A DNA stretch of 64,000 bases from Lachnospiraceae bacterium (GCA_022845955.1 AP025576.1:3658001-3722000); one strand, 5' to 3'. Positions 50,952 through 60,248 are shown, counted from the stretch's first letter. Made by a program: numbers and translations. Notes: a model not told the origin generated them from the sequence alone.

Positions 50952-53375
50952 TTAAGGTTTTACAACAATATTGATGATTTTTCCAGGTACATAAATTTCC
51001 TTTACTACATTTCCGCTCAGTTTTCCGGTATCTTCCAATGCCTTCCTGCCTGCCGCAATGGCGTCTTCCCTGCTGATATCAACCGGTACGGTTACCACCA
51101 GCTTGGTCTTGCCGTTTACCTGAACGGCAATTTCCTTTTCCTCATCCGCCATAGCGTCCTTGTCCGCTACCGGCCAGGTGGCATGGAATACGGAATCCGT
51201 TCCTCCCAGCTGACGCCACAGTTCTTCACCGATGTGAGGAGCAAAGGGAGAAAGCATAATCACGGCCGTCTCCAGTGTTTCTTTATCAATTCCGCCGTTT
51301 CTTGCCATATCGATCATCTTGTTGGTGAATTCCATAAAACCGGAAACAACAGTATTCAGACTGAAATTTTCCAGCCTGGTGGTAATTTCATGAACCATTT
51401 TGTGACGTACCTTGATCATTTCTTTGGAAGGAGCTACGCCGCTGTCTTTATTATCCATAACCAGATTCCAGAAACGGTTCAGGAAACGGTTTACACCGTC
51501 AATTCCCCTGTCGTCCCATTCGCTGTCCAGTTCCGGAGGACCTACAAAAAGCTCATACATCCGCAGGGAATCACAGCCGTAATCTCTCACCAAATCATCC
51601 GGAGACACTACATTTCCTTTGGATTTACTCATCTTAATTCCGTTCTTGCCGGTGATCATGCCCTGGTTAAACAGCTTGATAAAAGGTTCGTCAAAATCCA
51701 CCACACCGGAATCATACAGAAATTTGGTATAGAAACGGGAATAAAGCAAATGCAGCACCGCATGCTCCACACCGCCGATGTACATATCAACGGGCAGATA
51801 GGTATCCGCTTTTTCTCTGCTCACCAGCTCCTTCTCATTTTTATTATCCACATAACGCAGGAAATACCAGGAGGAACCGGCCCACTGAGGCATGGTATTG
51901 GTCTCTCTCTTGGCAGGAGCGCCGCACACCGGACAGGTGGTGTTCACCCACCAGTCGATATCAGCAAGCGGAGATTCCCCTGTTCCGGTAGGCTGATAGG
52001 ATTCCACTTCAGGAAGCAGCAGCGGAAGCTGATCCTCCGGCACCGGCACACAGCCGCACTCCGGACAATGAACGATAGGAATGGGTTCTCCCCAATAGCG
52101 CTGACGGGAAAATACCCAGTCACGGAGCTTGTAATTTACCGTTTTGTGGCCGATTCCCATTTTCTCAATCATAACCGGCGCTTCCTTCTTCAATACCGCG
52201 CTTTCCATGCCGTTCCATTCGCCGGAATTGATCATGGTTCCGCTTGCATCCGTATAGGCTTCCGTCATATTTTCAATTTCCTTACCATCTTTGGCGATAA
52301 CCTGGATGATAGGAATAGTAAACTTTTTAGCAAATTCAAAGTCTCTGTCATCATGGGCCGGAACACACATGATAGCGCCCGTACCATAATCCGCCAGAAC
52401 ATAATCAGAAAGCCAGATGGGAACCTTTGCTCCGTTTAACGGATTAATCGCATAGGTGCCGGTGAAAACGCCTGTCTTTTCCTTATCCTGCAATCTGTCC
52501 ACATTGGACTTCATGGAAGCATCAAAAATATATTTTTCCACAGCACTTTGATTTTCCGGTGTGGCAAGTCCGGCTGCCAGCTCATGTTCCGGGGCAAGAA
52601 CCATGAAAGTCGCTCCATGCAGGGTATCCGGCCTTGTTGTATAGACTGTGATCTTTTCTTCTCTGCCTTCCACCGGGAAATCCACTTCCGCACCGTAGGA
52701 TTTTCCGATCCAGTCCGTCTGCATCTTCTTCACTTTCTCCGGCCAGTCCAGCTTGCCCAGATCATTCAGGAGACGATCCGCATAGGCGGTTATTTTCAGC
52801 ATCCACTGCTTCAGATTTTTCTTGGTAACGTCTGCGCCGCAGCGTTCACACTTGCCGTTAACCACTTCCTCGTTTGCCAGGCCCGTCTTACAGGAAGGAC
52901 ACCAGTTAATAGGCATCTCTTTTTCATAAGCAAGCCCGGCCCGGAACATCTTGACAAAAATCCACTGGGTCCACTTATAAAAAGAAGGATCCGTAGTATT
53001 CACTTCCATATCCCAGTCGTACAAAGCAGCGATCTGCTTAATCTGGCTTTTGATCTTTGCCACGTTGTCCGCTGTGGAAATTGCGGGATGCACTCCCATC
53101 TTAATGGCATAATTTTCTGCGGGAAGGCCAAATGCATCCCAGCCCATGGGATGGATGATGTAGTGGCCGCCGTTAAGCATTTTATAACGGCTCCACACAT
53201 CGGAAATCACATAACCTCTCCAGTGTCCTACATGAAGCCCGTTTCCTGATGGATAAGGGAACATATCCAGACAATAATACTTGGGTTTCTTTCCATCGTT
53301 GACGTTAACAGGATTCGTTTCCCATTCTTTCCGCCATTTCTCTTCAATCTCTCTGTGATTGTATGGTGCTGCCAT
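50952..53375 (-). CDS. leuS: leucyl-tRNA synthetase
   Basis: Charges tRNA-Leu. 807 residues of the bacterial class I type. The HIGH-like motif GNGLHVGHWRGY is near 45, the CP1 editing domain is at about 215-410 with TRPDTLHGATFMVLAPEH, and KMSKS is in GIKMSKSKGNVVSPDD near 590. A zinc-like cysteine set (CPSCKTGLANEEV...CERCG near 160) and a second (CPECGCVP, CPVCGAP) are present. RBS AGGAGG lies just before the ATG. It is controlled by a T-box leader. Confidence 0.98.
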   Translation of the reverse strand: MAAPYNHREIEEKWRKEWETNPVNVNDGKKPKYYCLDMFPYPSGNGLHVGHWRGYVISDVWSRYKMLNGGHYIIHPMGWDAFGLPAENYAIKMGVHPAISTADNVAKIKSQIKQIAALYDWDMEVNTTDPSFYKWTQWIFVKMFRAGLAYEKEMPINWCPSCKTGLANEEVVNGKCERCGADVTKKNLKQWMLKITAYADRLLNDLGKLDWPEKVKKMQTDWIGKSYGAEVDFPVEGREEKITVYTTRPDTLHGATFMVLAPEHELAAGLATPENQSAVEKYIFDASMKSNVDRLQDKEKTGVFTGTYAINPLNGAKVPIWLSDYVLADYGTGAIMCVPAHDDRDFEFAKKFTIPIIQVIAKDGKEIENMTEAYTDASGTMINSGEWNGMESAVLKKEAPVMIEKMGIGHKTVNYKLRDWVFSRQRYWGEPIPIVHCPECGCVPVPEDQLPLLLPEVESYQPTGTGESPLADIDWWVNTTCPVCGAPAKRETNTMPQWAGSSWYFLRYVDNKNEKELVSREKADTYLPVDMYIGGVEHAVLHLLYSRFYTKFLYDSGVVDFDEPFIKLFNQGMITGKNGIKMSKSKGNVVSPDDLVRDYGCDSLRMYELFVGPPELDSEWDDRGIDGVNRFLNRFWNLVMDNKDSGVAPSKEMIKVRHKMVHEITTRLENFSLNTVVSGFMEFTNKMIDMARNGGIDKETLETAVIMLSPFAPHIGEELWRQLGGTDSVFHATWPVADKDAMADEEKEIAVQVNGKTKLVVTVPVDISREDAIAAGRKALEDTGKLSGNVVKEIYVPGKIINIVVKP

Positions 53376-53541
53376 AGCTTCCTCCTTTTTGCTGCCGCTC
53401 GTAATCCTTCACCTATACAGGTAAACGGACACGCCGCGCTCTGCTGTCCGTCCGCAGAAGCCAGCGGAATCGCATCCGCCCGGCACGTTACCTGCGGGAA
53501 TACACAACGGATGCCACGCTCCGCGAGCCATCCATATGTCC

Positions 53542-53580
53542 AAAAAAAGCCCTTTCTTCTGCTTAGAGACGAAAGGGCTT
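53542..53580 (-). terminator. regulated terminator of the leuS T-box
   Basis: AGCCCTTTC / GAAAGGGCT stem (53548-53556, 53571-53579) followed on the minus strand by TTTTTTT. Confidence 0.93.
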
Positions 53581-53699
53581 CTTTTCCGTGGTACCACTCT
53601 AATTCGCAACCTTCAGCACAGGACCGATAGTCCTCTCCCTGCCTTATGCTGCGCACTTAAATATCTGTAACGGGAATACCCGCTCCGGACTACTTCCTT

Positions 53700-53753
53700 A
53701 GAAAGCTCTGCTTCTATAGAATGCTCTGCTTCTATAGAATGCTTTGCTTCTAT
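53700..53753 (-). repeat. three tandem MEAKHS-type 18-bp repeats in the T-box leader
   Basis: Units 53700-53717, 53718-53735 and 53736-53753, consensus on the minus strand ATAGAAGCAGAGCATTCT. They sit in non-coding RNA, between stem I and the antiterminator. Each unit can form a short hairpin. Confidence 0.9.
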
Positions 53754-53934
53754 TCTTAAGGGGATCCCCCGGAGGACTCCAAGGCGAGTTGGGGACTTAT
53801 CCTTACCGCCTTACACCAACCGGCGGCTCTCTATAAAGGACAGGATCCTTACTACTCCTCTTCCAAGTCTCTGTCTTATTGCTATTCTGCCGGGAAACAC
53901 AGAAAATATGCTGGATTCCCGGAAACTAGGGATA

Positions 53935-53963
53935 ATTTTATCCTTTTTCCCGGCTTTTGTCAA
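53935..53963 (-). promoter_or_regulatory. promoter of leuS T-box transcript
   Basis: TTGACA (53963-53958), 17-nt spacer, TAAAAT (53940-53935), 14 bp after the stop of the upstream gene. Confidence 0.9.
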
Positions 53964-53976
53964 TAGTCCTCTTCTT

Positions 53977-55608
53977 CTAATTCAGCTCCCGCACCGGATT
54001 TAAACCGCCTTCATCCAGATATTTCAGCGTAATCCTGTCACCGGCTTTAAAACGGACGATTCCAATGAGCTTTTCGTCGGACAAGTCCACATCAAAGATA
54101 CTCTCATTTCCTTCAATGCAGATATAATAATGAGTGGTTCCCTCCAGTACGACCGGCGATATCGATTCAATTCTGCCGGAAGCCTCCAGGTAAGCATCCG
54201 TATTCTGGCTGACAATACCGTTGGTACTCAGCAGTTCATTGTAATTCTTTTCACATTGCTGGATGGTATCGCCGATAGCAACCCATTGGTATTTCTGTAC
54301 ATTTACCATGGCATATTTCTTTACCAGGCCTGCGGCATCCTTAAGCGCCATAAAATAGGTGGGTTCATCCGCAATATTTAACAAAAGCGGGAAGGAGGCC
54401 TTATACCCCAGATTCTGTACCTGTCCTTCCGCAGAGGACATGGCCGACATCTCCGTTGCTCCTTCCACCTTATAATAACGGGTTTCCATGGTTCTCTGAT
54501 TCATCAGGACGAACCCTACGTTTGACTGATCCCCGTTTACAGAGGTGATTCCCGTATATACCCAAACATCGTCATCCAGAGCGATATAATTATATCCGTT
54601 GGTTGTCACCAGACAATCCTTCTGTCCTAAAACACTGTTAAAGAAGCCATGCTGGTACATCCCATGGTAATCATACAGCTGCATCAGCATCTCTGCGGAA
54701 TATACCTTGTCAATCCACTGCGGAACATCTTCGATGTCATAATCCGTACATTCCCCGGTAACAGCATTACAGAGCACAACACGTCCCACCGTCTCTCCGC
54801 CGAACAGCCCAATATTAAACTTTTTAACAGGGCATACCCAATAGGGAACGCCATTGTCATCTATTTCAAAAAAGAGCTGATCGCCGAAAATATAGGTAGG
54901 GAACCGGAACCGGAGATGCCGGTACAGATTCCGGTTGAAATATTCGGATTTGGAATATTTGATCCCTTCCTCCAGCATAACACATTCCGTATCCTGTGTG
55001 GTCATATCAATGCGGATATACGCAGGAATCCCGTTTTTCTGGTTGGTCAGCCACTTGATCGGGCTGGCATATACAAGAGGGGTAACTCTCACCGGCACCC
55101 CGTTATAATTCAGCTGGGTATAGTCATCCGCCACCTCAAACTGGGAAACCATATCCACCAGACTTCCCATCTTCCTGTCTCCCAGCAGCGCAGCCGAGTC
55201 CTTATCCAGAAGAGGGATTGTCCGATAATCCACTTCCTTGATGTCATCCGTGAAATTCCGGCTCTCCAGAGTCAGAAGCTGCTGGTATTTCTTGGCATTG
55301 ATAATCGGGGATGACAGCACGCTTCCGATTAAATAAGCAGCAAGCAAAAGCAGAAGCAGAATCCCCATCCACTTCAGGGGCTTATATTCCTTCAGGCTGA
55401 ACTTCAGCGATACGCCTCCCGTTCCCGCCATATCCTTCCCTGCCTTGCGTACGGCATACAGGATCATTACGGCAACGATAGCCGCCATAATAAAAAACCA
55501 GAAGCCGCTGGAATGGATATTAATGGCCGGCAGTGTTACGTAATAATAAATAAATGCGGCAGCAGCAGCCAAAACGCCCAAAATCGTGTACAATACACCT
55601 TTTTTCAT
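53977..55608 (-). CDS. membrane protein with large outer domain, function unknown
   Basis: A 543-residue protein. Three hydrophobic segments lie near the N terminus (about 5-25, 36-53 and 80-100), then an approximately 440-residue, mixed alpha/beta domain predicted to be outside the membrane. It is rich in Tyr and Asp, with LRFRFPTYIFGDQLFFEIDDNG (FRFPTYIFGDQLFFEID) and KKFNIGLFGGETVGRVVLCN blocks that look like conserved structural repeats. I do not recognise the family; it looks like a conserved Lachnospiraceae protein. It ends 14 bp before the leuS promoter. It has its own promoter. Confidence 0.75.
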   Translation of the reverse strand: MKKGVLYTILGVLAAAAAFIYYYVTLPAINIHSSGFWFFIMAAIVAVMILYAVRKAGKDMAGTGGVSLKFSLKEYKPLKWMGILLLLLLAAYLIGSVLSSPIINAKKYQQLLTLESRNFTDDIKEVDYRTIPLLDKDSAALLGDRKMGSLVDMVSQFEVADDYTQLNYNGVPVRVTPLVYASPIKWLTNQKNGIPAYIRIDMTTQDTECVMLEEGIKYSKSEYFNRNLYRHLRFRFPTYIFGDQLFFEIDDNGVPYWVCPVKKFNIGLFGGETVGRVVLCNAVTGECTDYDIEDVPQWIDKVYSAEMLMQLYDYHGMYQHGFFNSVLGQKDCLVTTNGYNYIALDDDVWVYTGITSVNGDQSNVGFVLMNQRTMETRYYKVEGATEMSAMSSAEGQVQNLGYKASFPLLLNIADEPTYFMALKDAAGLVKKYAMVNVQKYQWVAIGDTIQQCEKNYNELLSTNGIVSQNTDAYLEASGRIESISPVVLEGTTHYYICIEGNESIFDVDLSDEKLIGIVRFKAGDRITLKYLDEGGLNPVRELN

Positions 55609-55704
55609 ATAAAATAATACTCCTCCCTGCCGGCATCAGCTTCCGGCAAATCCTGTCGTCAGCCTGTTTTCCGGGCAGAATACAGGCTGCTAATAAATAA
55701 ATTC

Positions 55705-55733
55705 ATTGTACCACAATATTCCAGCCATAGCAA
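55705..55733 (-). promoter_or_regulatory. promoter of the 543-residue membrane protein
   Basis: TTGCTA (55733-55728), 17-nt spacer ending TGTGG, TACAAT (55710-55705) on the minus strand. The TG before the -10 supports an extended -10 site. Confidence 0.6.
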
Positions 55734-55796
55734 TGCTGAACGACCGGCACGGGTGATGCCATTCTTTTTTATCTGCACCCTACCGGCACTTTTTCC

Positions 55797-55825
55797 TTGT
55801 TTCTCCCCTATGCGCATGATAAAAT
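55797..55825 (+). promoter_or_regulatory. promoter of the GT2 gene
   Basis: TTGTTT (55797-55802), 17-nt spacer, TAAAAT (55820-55825), about 40 bp before the start codon. Confidence 0.55.
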
Positions 55826-55864
55826 AAGCATGATGAAATCACAAAGGAAAGGCAGATAATCTGA

Positions 55865-56728
55865 TTGAATAACCCTTTAGTTACCATTATTATTCCCATA
55901 TATAACAGGGAACAAACGCTGGAAAGATGCCTTTGCAGCGTAATCAGGCAGACCTATTCCCATCTGGAAATTCTTGCCATAGATGACGGCAGTACGGATC
56001 ACAGCCGGATAATCCTTGATAAATATGAAAAAAAGGATTCACGCCTGCGTGTTGTCCATAAGGAAAATTCCGGTGTTTCGGAAAGCCGGAATATAGGGCT
56101 GCAGATGGCAAAGGGCGATTTTGTGCAGTTTGTGGATGCAGATGACTGGCTTACCCGTGATGCCACAGCTCTTTTGCTGCAGGCTATGGAACCGGATACG
56201 CAGCTTGTCATATCGGATTATTACCGGGTTATCGGAAGGAGGATCTGGATTAAAGGACATATTCCCTCTCCCGCCCTGATGAGCAGAGCCGAATTTGCCA
56301 AATACATGATGAAATCCCCCGCTAATTTCTATTATGGGGTAACCTGGAATAAATTTTACCGCATGGATATTATCAGAGAGAACCGGCTGTTCTTCTCCCA
56401 TGAACTGGATTGGTGCGAGGACTTCAAATTCAATCTGGAATATCTGAAATTCACCTCCAACGTCCATGTCCTCACGGTTCCCTTCTATTATTATGTAAAA
56501 ACAAAAGGAAGCCTGGTAGACAGTAAAATTGATTTGCGGGAAACTATCCGCACCAAAAGGATTCTTTTCGGCTATTACAAGGAATTGTATCAGATACTGG
56601 ATATGTATGAAGAAAACAAACTGAAAATACAAAGCTTTTACCTGGAATTTGCCCGGGATAAGGTCAAGCATCCTGCCTCTGGCAGCGGGACGCCAGTCCT
56701 GAAACGCCGTAAACGACGGGATAACTGA
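55865..56728 (+). CDS. family 2 glycosyltransferase
   Basis: A cytosolic GT-A enzyme of 287 residues. VTIIIPIYNREQTLERCL (start of the nucleotide fold), AIDDGSTDHS (first Asp pair, near 40) and VDADDW (DXD-type, near 92) are intact; the ED of WCEDFKFNLEYL near 180 may be the catalytic base. No membrane helices are seen; GT2 proteins of this type act on lipid-linked or teichoic-like acceptors. Start TTG 55865 is the first possible codon with a plausible upstream GGAAAGG; no ATG fits better. The Arg/Lys-rich tail looks like a membrane-surface anchor or a truncated end. Confidence 0.88.
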   Translation: MNNPLVTIIIPIYNREQTLERCLCSVIRQTYSHLEILAIDDGSTDHSRIILDKYEKKDSRLRVVHKENSGVSESRNIGLQMAKGDFVQFVDADDWLTRDATALLLQAMEPDTQLVISDYYRVIGRRIWIKGHIPSPALMSRAEFAKYMMKSPANFYYGVTWNKFYRMDIIRENRLFFSHELDWCEDFKFNLEYLKFTSNVHVLTVPFYYYVKTKGSLVDSKIDLRETIRTKRILFGYYKELYQILDMYEENKLKIQSFYLEFARDKVKHPASGSGTPVLKRRKRRDN

Positions 56729-56747
56729 TAAAGCTTCTCCCTATATA

Positions 56748-56787
56748 AAAGGCGCCGAAGATATCCCCCAATATCCCCGGCGCCTTT
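56748..56787. terminator. bidirectional terminator between GT2 and EF-G-like genes
   Basis: AAAGGCGCCG / CGGCGCCTTT (56748-56757, 56778-56787) with an inner GATAT/ATATC stem. It lies between convergent genes. Confidence 0.85.
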
Positions 56788-56822
56788 ACCCCAATATTTG
56801 TTTCTCTTCTCTAAAAAAGACT

Positions 56823-58913
56823 TTATTCTTCGCTTCCTTCTGCAACCTTAGCGGCTCTTGCAGCAACTTCTTTCTCCTGGATATCGGAAGGGGCCTGCTC
56901 ATAACGGGCAAATGCATAGGAGTAATCTCCCCGGCCGCCTGTCATGGAACGCAGATCCGTACAATATCCATACAGTTCCGTCATAGGCACATCCGCTTCC
57001 ACTATCTGCTTTCCTCCTGCAATAGGTGTCATTCCCAGCACACGGCCGCGGCGTTTGTTCAAATCACCCATAACATCACCGGTGTACTGATCAGGAACGG
57101 TTACCTTCAAAGATGCGATCGGCTCAAGAAGAATCGGTCCTGCATCCATAAAGCCTTTTTTGAATGCCTGGATAGTTGCCATCTTAAACGCCATTTCCGA
57201 GGAGTCAACCGGATGATAGGAACCATCATACAGTATCGCTTTCACACCGACTACCGGATAAGCGGCCAAAGGCCCTTTCTGGACAGATTCCTGGATTCCC
57301 TTTTCCACCGCAGGATAATAATTCTTGGGCACGGCGCCGCCTACCACCTCCTGGGCAAATTCATAAGCACTTTCCAGATCCCCTGACGGTTCGAATTTCA
57401 TCTTGACATGGCCATACTGCCCATGACCGCCGGTCTGTTTTTTGTATTTATACTCCACATCTGATTTTTTACGGATGGTTTCGCGGAACGCAACCTTGGG
57501 CTGGCTCAGCTCTATCTCTACTTTATACTCATTCAGCAATCTGCTTACCACCACATCCAGATGCTGATCGCCCATACCATACAGCAGTGACTGATGGTTC
57601 TCAGAATCATTAACCACTTTAAGGGATAAATCTTCATGAGTCATCTTGGTAAGGGACTGGGATATCTTATCAATATCCGCTTTGTTTTTGGCTTTGTATC
57701 TCTTTGAAGTATAAGGAACGGAGATTTCCGTTTTACCATATTCAATAGGTGTGGCCTTAGTGGAAAGCGTATTCCCTGTCCTTGCCCCTGTCAGCTTGGC
57801 CAGGGCACCGATATCGCCGGCATGAAGCTCGCTCACTTCCATAGGCTTGCTTCCCTGAAGAATATAAAGCTTACCTATCTTCTCCTCAATATCCTTATCG
57901 TAATTAAGCATCTGATCATCTGTTTTCAGAACGCCGGAGCAAACCTTTATGAGAGAATATTTACCAATAAAGGGATCCACAATCGTCTTGAAGATATAGG
58001 CGCTCTTTGCCTTGGCAAAATCGAAATTCGCCTGGAAAATATCCTTTGTCTTCATATTGATGCCTGCAATTTCCCGTCCTTCCGGGCTGGGCAGGTACTT
58101 CACAATGTCATCCAGCAGCGTATAAATGCCCTGTCCCAGAATATTAGATCCCATAGACATGGGAACAATACTGCCGTCATTAATATTGGTACGCAGAGCC
58201 GCTCTGATTTCCGCTTCGGAGAAGGACTCGCCGCTGAAATACCGTTCCATAAACTCTTCGCTTGTTTCAGCCACCGCTTCCATCAGGGTATCACGGCAAA
58301 TCTGAAGGTTCGGTTTGTTGTATTCGGGTATCTCACACTCCACGACTTCCTTGCCCTGCCATCTGTAGCCGGTCTCGGAAATAACGTTGACATAACCGAC
58401 AAACTTCTCATTTTCACGGATAGGCAGATGGAAGGGTGCAATTTTCTTGCCGTAAAGGTTTGTCATATCTTCCACGATCTGCCGGTAAGAAGCATTATCA
58501 ATATCCATATCCGTTACGAATACCATGCGGGGAAGCTTGTATCTGTCACACAGCTCCCAGGCCTTCTGGGTACCCACTTCCACGCCGGCCTTGCCGGAGA
58601 TGACAATGATGGCAGCATCCGCAGCGCTGACCGCTTCTTCCACTTCCCCAACAAAATCAAAAAAACCGGGAGTATCCAATATATTGATCTTCACACCTTC
58701 CCATTCAATCGGGACAACAGATGTGCTGATTGAAAATTTTCTCTTCTGCTCTTCCTTGCCAAAATCGCTGACCGTATTTCCGTCTGTTACCTTACCCATC
58801 CTGGATGTGATTCCGGACAAATACGCCATTGCTTCTACTAAACTAGTCTTGCCTGATCCGCCATGTCCCAGAAGAACAACGTTACGAATCTTGTCTGTTG
58901 TGTAAATGTTCAT
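56823..58913 (-). CDS. EF-G-like translational GTPase paralogue
   Basis: A 696-residue five-domain EF-G relative. G1 GHGGSGKT is at 16-23. Switch II reads DTPGFFDF instead of DTPGHVDF, so the usual catalytic His is replaced by Phe. The base-recognition G4 reads TDMD instead of NKMD. Domain II to V segments (GGHGQYGHVKM, PIASLKVTVPDQYTGDVMGDLNKRRGRVLGM segment) are intact. It therefore belongs to the EF-G-2-type paralogues and is not the main fusA, which normally sits with rpsL, rpsG and tuf. Start 58913 has GGAGG 8 nt upstream; the frame to 58994 is not used. Confidence 0.88.
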   Translation of the reverse strand: MNIYTTDKIRNVVLLGHGGSGKTSLVEAMAYLSGITSRMGKVTDGNTVSDFGKEEQKRKFSISTSVVPIEWEGVKINILDTPGFFDFVGEVEEAVSAADAAIIVISGKAGVEVGTQKAWELCDRYKLPRMVFVTDMDIDNASYRQIVEDMTNLYGKKIAPFHLPIRENEKFVGYVNVISETGYRWQGKEVVECEIPEYNKPNLQICRDTLMEAVAETSEEFMERYFSGESFSEAEIRAALRTNINDGSIVPMSMGSNILGQGIYTLLDDIVKYLPSPEGREIAGINMKTKDIFQANFDFAKAKSAYIFKTIVDPFIGKYSLIKVCSGVLKTDDQMLNYDKDIEEKIGKLYILQGSKPMEVSELHAGDIGALAKLTGARTGNTLSTKATPIEYGKTEISVPYTSKRYKAKNKADIDKISQSLTKMTHEDLSLKVVNDSENHQSLLYGMGDQHLDVVVSRLLNEYKVEIELSQPKVAFRETIRKKSDVEYKYKKQTGGHGQYGHVKMKFEPSGDLESAYEFAQEVVGGAVPKNYYPAVEKGIQESVQKGPLAAYPVVGVKAILYDGSYHPVDSSEMAFKMATIQAFKKGFMDAGPILLEPIASLKVTVPDQYTGDVMGDLNKRRGRVLGMTPIAGGKQIVEADVPMTELYGYCTDLRSMTGGRGDYSYAFARYEQAPSDIQEKEVAARAAKVAEGSEE

Positions 58914-59000
58914 ACTGAATTCCTCCGTATTATGCGATTTCCGGGTTTTCTGTAAAAGTCCCCAATCCATTAAAAATCTCTTCCAGAACCCCATGGGTAT

Positions 59001-59029
59001 ATTTTACTAAATGTCCAAAATTTTTACAA
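59001..59029 (-). promoter_or_regulatory. promoter of the EF-G-like gene
   Basis: TTGTAA (59029-59024), 17-nt spacer, TAAAAT (59006-59001) on the minus strand. Confidence 0.65.
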
Positions 59030-59158
59030 GCAATTTTCAACATTTTATACAAGTTATTTTTTCCTTTCTTTTTCCCTCCGCTGCATCTAAATCAGCCCTA
59101 CCTCTAAAACCCCCTGAAATCAAGGGAAAATAGCCAAAATACAGGATATGGATTCCGG

Positions 59159-59187
59159 TTGACTTTCACGCTTTAAAGTGCTATATT
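59159..59187 (+). promoter_or_regulatory. promoter of aroF-tyrA
   Basis: TTGACT (59159-59164), 17-nt spacer, TATATT (59182-59187). The spacer holds CACGCTTTAAAGTG, an imperfect palindrome that could be an operator. Confidence 0.8.
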
Positions 59188-59231
59188 GGTAACGGCATTA
59201 AAATTACCGGAAAGTGAAAGGAACCAAACCT

Positions 59232-60248
59232 ATGATTATTGTAATGAAACCCCAGGCAGCACAATCCAGTATCACGGCGATAAAGGAATATATTGAAAAC
59301 AGCGGGCTGAACGCCCATCTTTCCCAGGGTACCGAGGTTACCATCATCGGCGTGGTGGGCGATAAAAGCCGCCTGTCCACGGAAAACCTGATAAGCTTCA
59401 AGGATGTTGACAGGATAGTGCCGGTAACGGAAACCTACAAGCTGGCAAACCGGAAGTTCCATCCCGATCCCACTACGGTTAAAGTCGGCCCCGCCTCTAT
59501 CGGTCCGGACAATATGACCATAATGGCGGGTCCATGCGCCGTGGAAACGCAGGAGCAGCTGATGGCTATCGCAAAAGCCGTCAAAGCCTGCGGCGCTACC
59601 ATTCTCCGCGGCGGAGCATACAAGCCGCGGACCTCCCCCTACTCCTTCCAGGGACTGGAAGAGGAAGGGCTGCGTTACATGCAGGAAGCCGCGAAAGAAA
59701 CCGGGCTGGCCACCATCTGCGAGGTTGTGAGCCACGAGGCCATTGAAGCTGCCGTGAAATATGTGGATATGATCCAGATCGGCGCCCGGAACATGCAGAA
59801 TTTTATCCTTCTTAAGGAAGCGGGACGATCCGGCCTTCCCGTACTTTTAAAAAGAGGCCTGAGCGCCACCATTGAGGAGTGGCTCAACGCAGCGGAATAT
59901 ATCATTGCCGAAGGCAACCCCAATGTGGTATTATGCGAAAGAGGCATCCGCACCTTTGAGACCGCCACCCGCAACACACTTGACTTAAGCGCCGTTCCGG
60001 TATTAAAGGAAAGGACCCATCTTCCTGTGATTGTGGATCCCTCCCATGCCACCGGCGTCTACAAATATGTGGCTCCTCTGGCAAAAGCAGCCGTAGCCTG
60101 CGGCGCGGACGGTCTGATGATAGAGGTACATAACGATCCCGCCCATGCCCTTTCCGACGGCCCGCAGTCCCTTACCTTTGAAAAATTTGAGAAGCTGACC
60201 GGTGAGCTCGCTCCCTATATCGGACTTGCAGGCCGCAGCTTCAGATAA
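59232..60248 (+). CDS. aroF: 3-deoxy-7-phosphoheptulonate synthase (type I-beta)
   Basis: First step of the shikimate pathway: condenses PEP and erythrose 4-phosphate to DAHP. 338 residues. A ferredoxin-like regulatory N-terminal domain (about 1-70) precedes the barrel, with MAGPCAVE near 96, RGGAYKPRTSPYSFQGL near 125 and the C-terminal DPSHATG near 272. The domain layout fits type I-beta enzymes, which are often feedback regulated by tyrosine or phenylalanine through the N-terminal domain. The frame opens with GTG at 59214, but ATG 59232 gives the normal start with AAAGGA upstream. It lies 12 bp before tyrA. Confidence 0.95.
   Translation: MIIVMKPQAAQSSITAIKEYIENSGLNAHLSQGTEVTIIGVVGDKSRLSTENLISFKDVDRIVPVTETYKLANRKFHPDPTTVKVGPASIGPDNMTIMAGPCAVETQEQLMAIAKAVKACGATILRGGAYKPRTSPYSFQGLEEEGLRYMQEAAKETGLATICEVVSHEAIEAAVKYVDMIQIGARNMQNFILLKEAGRSGLPVLLKRGLSATIEEWLNAAEYIIAEGNPNVVLCERGIRTFETATRNTLDLSAVPVLKERTHLPVIVDPSHATGVYKYVAPLAKAAVACGADGLMIEVHNDPAHALSDGPQSLTFEKFEKLTGELAPYIGLAGRSFR

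Larger units (their letters stand above)
53376..53928 (-). promoter_or_regulatory. leucine T-box leader of leuS
   Basis: Transcription probably starts near 53928. Stem I occupies about 53755-53890 (GAGGAGUAGUAA motif near its 5' side). A possible CUC specifier is at 53788-53786, which fits leucine. The T-box sequence AGAGTGGTACCACGG is at 53600-53586. Uncharged tRNA-Leu would pair with it and favour the antiterminator over the terminator at 53542-53580. Three 18-bp repeats lie in the linker between stem I and the antiterminator. About 165 nt of extra leader separate the terminator and the leuS start codon; I see no gene there. Confidence 0.9.

Noticed and set aside
50841..52439. Long plus-strand reading frame (532 codons) opposite leuS
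   Set aside because: It is antisense to a certain gene, has no domain and no ribosome site, and reflects codon bias of the real frame.
53700..53753. CRISPR array
   Set aside because: The three 18-bp units are directly adjacent with no spacers, and no cas gene is present.
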